DNA of 64,000 nucleotides from positions 124,001 to 188,000 of the forward strand of contig JAWPHD010003280.1 in NCBI GenBank assembly GCA_037043455.1, in the 5' to 3' direction. Source of the stretch: Cyrtodaria siliqua (Eukaryota > Mollusca > Bivalvia > Adapedonta > Hiatellidae). Position numbers and translations under genes: made by a program. This document shows positions 58,391 through 64,000 of the stretch, one piece after another. The notes under the pieces were generated by a model, which searched no databases, had not been told where the DNA came from, and saw only the letters and a list, made by a program, of their open reading frames with translations. Position 1 is the first letter of the stretch. The number at the start of each line of letters is the position of its first letter.

Positions 58391-61300
58391 ATGTACCATC
58401 ACGAGAATGTGTCATGTATTATCACTAGAATGTATGTATCCTCACTAGAATGTATGTATCATCACTAGAATGTGTATATATATCATCACTAGAATGTGTG
58501 TATGTACCATCACTAGAATGTGTGGATCATCACTAGAATGTGTGTATGTATCATCACTGGAATACTATCATTAAAATGTGTGTATCATCACTAGAATGTG
58601 TGTATATATCATCACTAGACTGTGTGTGTGTATCATCACTAAAATGTGTGTATGTATCATCACTAGAATGTGTGTATGTATCATCACTAGAATGTGTGTC
58701 ATGTATCATCACTAGAATGTGTGGATCATCACTAGAATGTGTGTATATATCATCACTAGAATGTGTGTATGTACCATTACTAGAATGTGTGGATCATCAC
58801 TAGAATGTGTGTATATATCATCACTAGAATGTGTGTATATATCATCACTAGAATGTGTGTATGTATCATCACTAGCATGTGTTATGTATCGTCACTAGAA
58901 TATGTGTATGTATCATCACTAGAATGTGTGTCATGTATCATCACTAGAATGTGTGGATCATCACTAGAATGTGTGTATATATAATCACTAGAATGTGTGT
59001 ATGTACCATTACTAGAATGTGTGGATCATCACTAGAATGTGTGTATATATCATCACTAGAATGTGTGTATGTATCATCACTAAAATGTGTGTATGTACCA
59101 TTACTAGAATGTGTTGATCATCACTAGAATGTGTGTATATATCATCACTAGAATGTGTGTATGTATCATCACTAGAATGTGTGTATGTATCATCACTAGA
59201 ATGTGTGTTTGAATCATCACTAGATTGTGTGTATGTATCATCACTAGAATGTTTGTGTTTCATCACTTAATGTGTGTATGTATCATCACTAGAATGTGTG
59301 TATGTAGCATCACTAGAATGTGTGTATGTATCATCACTAGATTGTGTGTATGTATCATCACTAGAATGTGTGTGTATCATCACTAAATGTGTGTATATAT
59401 CATCACTAGAATGTGTGTATGTACCATCACTAAAATGTGTGTATGTATCATCACTAAAATGTGTGAATGTATCATCACTAGAATGTGTTGTATATCATCA
59501 CTAGAACGTGTGTATATATCGTCGCTAGAATGTGTGTGTATATCATCACTAGAATGTGTTGTATATCATTATTAGAATGTGTTGTATATCAACACTAGAA
59601 TGTGTGTATGTATTTTCACTAGAAGGTGTGTATTTATCATCACTAGAATGTGTGTATGTATCATCACTAGAATGTGTGTATGTATCATTACTAGAATGTG
59701 TGTATGTATCATCACTAGAATGTGTGTGTGTATCATCACTAGAATGTTTGTATGTTCCATCACTAGAATGTGTGTATGTGTCTTCACTAGAATGTGGGTA
59801 TGTATCATTACTAGAATGTTTGTATGTTCCATCACTAGAATGTGTGTATGTGTCTTCACTAGAATGTGGGTATGTATCATTACTAGAATGTTTGTATGTT
59901 CCATCACTAGAATGTGTGTATGTATCATTACTAGAATGTGTGGATCATCACTAGAATGTGTGTATATATCATCACTAGAATGTGTGTATATATCTTCACT
60001 AGAATGTGTGTATGTATCATCACTAGCATGTGTTTATGTATCGTCACTAGAATATGTGTATGTATCATCACTAGAATGTGTGTCATGTATCATCACTAGA
60101 ATGTGTGGATCATCACTAGAATGTGTGTATATATCATCCCTAGAATGTGTGTATGTTCCATCACTAGAATGTGTGTATGTGTCTTCACTAGAATGTGTGT
60201 ATATATCATCCCTAGAATGTGTGTATGTTCCATCACTAGAATGTGTGTATGTGTCTTCACTAGAATGTGGGTATGTATCATTACTAGAATGTTTGTATGT
60301 TCCATCACTAGAATGTGTGTATGTATCATCACTAGAATGTGTGTGTGTATCATCACTAGAATGTTTGTATGTGTCTTCACTAGAATGTGGGTATTTATCC
60401 TCACTAAAATGTATGTATCCTCACTAAAATGTGTGTATTTGTCATAGAATTTATTTATCATCACTAAAATGTGTGTATGTACCATCACTGGAATGTGTGT
60501 GTGTATCTTCACTAGAATGTGTGTATTTGTCATAGAATTTATTTATCATCACTAAAATGTGTGTATGTACCATCACTAGAATGTGTGTATGTATCCTCAC
60601 GAAAATGTGTGTATGTACCATCACTAGAATGTGTTTTATGTACCATCCGTAGAATGTGTGTCATGTTCCATCACTAGAATGTGTGTATGTTCCATTACTA
60701 GAATGTGTGTATGTATCATTACTAGAATGTGTGTATGTATCCTCACGAAAATGTGTGTATGTTCCATCACTAGAATGTGTGTATGTACCATCACTAGAAT
60801 ATGTGTATGTACCATGTATGTACCATCAATATAATGTGTCATGTATCATCACTAGAATGTGTGTATGTTCCATCACTAGAATGTGTGTATGTACCATCAA
60901 AAGAATGTGTGTATGTACCATCAATAGAATGTGTGTATGTACCATCAATAGAATGTGTCATGTATCATCACTAGAATATGTGTGTGTATCATCACTAGAA
61001 TGTGTATGTATTGTCACGAGAATGTGTGTATGTACCATCACTAGAATGTGTGTATGTATGATCCCTAGAATGTGTGTCATGTTCCATCACTAGAATGTGT
61101 GTATGTATCATCACTAAGATGTGTGTATGTATCATTACTAGAATGTGTGTATGTATCCTCACGAAAATGTGTGTATGTTCCATCACTAGAATGTGTGTAT
61201 GTACCATCACTAGAATGTGTGTGTGTACCATCAATAGAATGTGTTGTGTATCATCACTAGAATATGTGTGTGTATCATCACTACAATGGGTGTGTGTATC

Positions 61301-61692
61301 ATCACTAGAATGTGTATGTTCCATCACTAGAATGTGTATATATATATCATCACTGGAATCTGTGTATGTTCCATCACTAGAATGTGTATATATATATATA
61401 TATATATATTATTATTAGAATGTGTGTATGTACCATCACTAGAATGTGTATATATCTTATCACTAGAATGTGTGTATGTTCCATCACTAGAATGTGTATG
61501 TTCCCTCACTAGAATGTGTATATATATCATCACTAGAATGTGTGTATGTTCCATCACTAGAATGTGTATGTTCCATCACTAGAATGTGTATATATATCAT
61601 CACTAAAATGTATGTATGTGTTATCACTACAATGGGTCAGGTATCATCACTAGAATGTGTTTATTTATCATCACTAGAATGTGTGTATGTAT
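58391..61692 (+). repeat. 24-bp minisatellite, block 4
   Basis: About 137 units. Local higher-order repeats include a 72-bp triplet with TGTCTTCACTAGAATGTGGG and TTTGTATGTTCCATCACTAG at about 59,750-59,900 and again at about 60,170-60,310. A TA dinucleotide run lies at 61,386-61,410. It decays at 61,690 into unrelated monomers. Confidence 0.95.
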
Positions 61693-62157
61693 CTGGATGA
61701 TCAGTGCCAAACCTCATCTGCATTATATTTCTTGAACCGCTATAGCCTCCCAGGTAGACTGTCTATACTGAACAGATGACCCCTATTAATTTGGGGTCAG
61801 TTAGGTGATGGTCAAGGTTACCATGTCCCGATCATAAAAAATCTTGCCCGCATAACAACTCTTCAACCTTTGTAGCCAAGTTATTCAAAATTCAAAGGTA
61901 TACTATCTACAGTGAGGTGTGACCCTTATGCACTTTATTATCAGTAGGTCAAAGGTCAAGGTCTACATGACCCGTTTATCAAACATATATTGTCGCAGCA
62001 ATTGCTCTGCAACCATGTGGATCAGTAATTGCATAGGCAGTGCTCTCATTGTAGCTTTTTCTAGTTACTTATGCTTATTTCCAATGATTAATTTATAAAT
62101 GAATCCCTAAAATAAATGCTTTACTTGACTGATTGATTGTGTATGTCACATTGTTAG
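61693..62157 (+). repeat. Two or three relic monomers and intron end
   Basis: Units of about 140 bp with 'AGATGACCCCTATTAATTTG', 'GGTCAAAGGTCAAGGT' and 'CATGACCCG', related to F and G monomers. The last 110 bp is unique and ends in the acceptor CACATTGTTAG at 62157. Confidence 0.65.
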
Positions 62158-62257
62158 GTGTGGAGAGCTCATCTGACAAGTTCAGCAGGTCATTCCGGGC
62201 CACCATCAACCCCGGGGATAATCAGGCTGCTGAACAGGAGCTACAGAAGGAAATAAA
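62158..62257 (+). CDS. pms2: PMS2 internal exon at the start of the C-terminal domain
   Basis: A 100-bp exon, phase 1 in and phase 2 out. Acceptor ATTGTTAG|GTG, donor ATAAA|GTAAGT at 62258. With the A from the previous exon it reads SVESSSDKFSRS, then FRATINPGDNQAAEQELQKE and I. Human PMS2 has [20 protein letters not shown] followed by I and S at this point (recalled), an unmistakable match and not shared with MLH1 or PMS1 as far as I remember. It leads into the MutL C-terminal domain, whose metal-binding DQHA-x2-E-x4-E endonuclease motif should be encoded in the next exon beyond this window. The split after the second base of the codon following E-I matches the human exon 11/12 boundary (codon 669, from memory). 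Confidence 0.93.
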
Positions 62258-62746
62258 GTAAGTCTGGGTCCTTTGTTATGTTGCAGGAATGTAGAGATTA
62301 TGTGATGGGTGATTCTGGGAGAAGAGATTGTGATGAGGGATTATTTGAATTATGGTAAGAGGTGACATAACATTGTGGCATAAGGAGAGGTTATGTGACA
62401 TAAGGAGAGGTTATATGACATAATGGGAAGTAATATGACAGGAAGAGATGTTATGTTGAAAGGGAGTAGAGGTCAGCTACTGATGAAAGGTCATATAACA
62501 CCTGATGAGATGTCATAACATTTGATGAGAGGTCATATAACAGCTGATGACATGTCATACAACACATAATGAGACGTCATATAACAGCTGATGACATGTC
62601 GTGCATTTGGTACGGGTTCTGTGTGTCTGGTTTTGTATTTCTAATGTAACATGGGAGAAAATGTCTCGTACCATGGAAGGAGAGGGAATGTTGTTAGTCT
62701 TGAAATAAATTATACAAAAATGAAAGTAATTATGTAGTTCAAGTTG
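62258..62746 (+). repeat. Intron start with short degenerate tandem repeats
   Basis: 62,380-62,450 repeats GACATAAGGAGAGGTTAT. 62,480-62,600 repeats a roughly 40-bp unit with GAGGTCATATAACAGCTGAT and GACATGTCAT. The rest is unassigned. Confidence 0.7.
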
Positions 62747-63962
62747 ATTTTTATGCCCCCGAGGGTTCGTGATTGTTCGTCGGCAGAATCGTGTCCGCTT
62801 CATAACTCTGACAATATTGGATGGATTTTCAAATAACTTCGCACAATTTCTCACCACAACAAGACGACGTGTCGCGCACAAAATCCAGGTCTGTGGCTCC
62901 AAGGTCAAGGTCACACTTAGAGGTCAAATGTTGTCCGTTCGTCTATACAATCGTGTCCGCTTCATAACTCTGACAATAATGGATGGATTTTCAAATAACT
63001 ACGCACAATTGCTCACCACAACAAGACGACGTGTCGCGCACAAAATCCAGGTCTGTGGCTCCAAGGTCAAGGTCACACTTAGAGGTCAAATGTTGTCCGT
63101 TCGTCTATACAATCGGGTCCGCTTCATAACTCTGACAATAATGGATGGATTTTCAAATGACTACGCACAATTGCTCACCACAACAAGACGACGTGTCGCG
63201 CACAAAATCCAGGTCTGTGGCTCCAAGGTCAAGGTCACACTTAGAGGTCAAAGGTCAAAACAAAGTGCTTTCGTGTCCGGTTAATAACTCTGACATTCAT
63301 GGACAGATTTTCAAATAACTTGGCACAATTGCTCACCACAACCAGACGACGTGTCGTGCACAAACTCAGGTCACTGGCTCCAAGGTCAAGGTCACATTTA
63401 GAGGTCAAAGGTCAAATTGTGTCCAGTCAGTAACTCTGGCATTTCTGGACGGATATTCAAATAACTTGGCACAAATGCTTAGCAAAACCAGACGACATGT
63501 CGCGCACAAAATCCAGGTTCGTCGCTCCAAGGTCAAGGTCACACTTAGAGGTCAAAGGTCAAATCATGTCCGGTCAATAAATGGCATTTCTTTACGGATT
63601 TTGAATTAACTTGGCACAAGTGCTCACCACAACAACATAATGTGTCGCGCACAAAATCCATGTCCGTGGCTTCAAGGTCAAGGTCACACATAGGTCAAAG
63701 GTCAAATCGTGTCCGGTCAATAACTGACATTCCTGGACGGATTTTCAAATTACTTGGCACAAGTGCTCACCACAATAAGAGGATGTGTCGAGCACAAATC
63801 CAGGTCTGTGGCCCCAAGGTCAAGGTCACACTTAGAGGTCAAAGGTCAAATTGTGTGAGACAATAACTCTGGCGTTCCTGGATGGATTTTCAAATAACTT
63901 CTTTTAATTATTTATTTTTTCATTATTTTTTTTTTCATTTATTTCTTAATTTTTTTTTTCAT
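62747..63962 (+). mobile_element. Family G element (partial head, seven monomers)
   Basis: A T-run and ATGCCCCCGAGGG (62,752) with GTTCGT repeats form a reduced head. Seven monomers start at 62,791, 62,953, 63,115, 63,272 and onward, about 162 bp apart (GTGTCCGCTTCATAACTCTG; GGATTTTCAAATAACT; CACAACAAGACGACGTGTCG; CCAAGGTCAAGGTCACACTT). The first three copies are nearly identical. The last is cut by T-rich DNA at 63,900. Confidence 0.88.
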
Positions 63963-64000
63963 TTTTAGCTCTTCTGATCAGAGCTTATGCCGTGGTGCGG
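63963..64000 (+). mobile_element. Family C head, continuing past the window
   Basis: TTTTTAGCTCTTCTGATCAG, then AGCTTATGCCGTGGTGCGG. The hairpin loop is shortened to a direct palindrome. The element body lies outside the window. Confidence 0.8.

Larger units (their letters stand above)
41285..62157 (+). other. pms2: pms2 intron (20.9 kb)
   Basis: A GT-AG intron from GTAAGA to ATTGTTAG. It contains the M element, nested A/B/C elements, three MITE-class elements, a hAT-like element, about 8 kb of 24-bp minisatellite, and monomer relics just before the acceptor. Confidence 0.85.

Noticed and set aside
58085..58402. 105-residue minus-strand frame as a transposase of the hAT-like element
   Set aside because: It runs across the element's end into the minisatellite and shows no transposase motif.
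51483..61700. Many long open frames with 8-residue repeats (SSLECVYV, IITRMCVC, THILVMIH)
   Set aside because: They follow from a 24-bp tandem unit lacking stops in several frames on both strands. They overlap each other and show no codon-level constraint.

Overview
The window reads as intronic DNA from an animal, most likely a bivalve mollusc. It has sparse, properly spliced exons and no bacterial-style genes. It is packed with T-run-bounded elements made of 140-190 bp monomers behind a (GTCY)n stretch, a type I associate with mollusc 'pearl' and insect DINE-1/mini-me elements. Species assignment is inference.

The only recognisable host gene is on the + strand: the DNA mismatch-repair endonuclease subunit PMS2. 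Four internal exons (732-846, 5535-6136, 41203-41284, 62158-62257) have good splice sites and compatible phases (0>1, 1>0, 0>1, 1>2). Spliced, they give a disordered linker, then a segment resembling the human PMS2 region around 'FSMSSLAKR', then a close match to human '[21 protein letters not shown]', just ahead of the C-terminal endonuclease domain. The introns are 4.7 kb, 35.1 kb and 20.9 kb.

Nearly all intron sequence is non-autonomous mobile DNA with one shared grammar: a T-run, a 5' hairpin starting AGCTC (or a relative), a (GTCY)n microsatellite, tandem monomers, a copy of the hairpin arm in inverted orientation, a short 3' palindrome, then CTCTTG plus Ts. I use working names by monomer: A (150-160 bp), B (about 165), C (about 320, a dimer), D (161), E, F, G (162), H (with pyrimidine tracts), I (about 135), J, K, L, M (about 170). 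These are my labels, not database names. The layout matches Helentron-like non-autonomous elements (HINEs). They nest up to three levels deep and nearly all lie in + orientation.

Layout: 1-5.1 kb, A/B/K/C elements and the first exon; 5.1-6.1 kb, second exon; 6.6-10.2 kb, a dead mariner split by two HINEs; 10.2-14.4 kb, mixed monomers plus a MITE with a 9-bp target duplication; 14.4-22.2 kb, head-to-tail C and A/D elements; 22.2-22.9 kb, a LINE endonuclease fragment; 24.0-32.9 kb, a three-level nest; 33.6-39.7 kb, a nest holding the only reverse-oriented element; 41.2 kb, third exon; 41.3-51.4 kb, M element with nested A, B and C; 51.4-61.7 kb, a huge 24-bp minisatellite broken by three DNA transposons; 62.2 kb, fourth exon; then G monomers to the window end.
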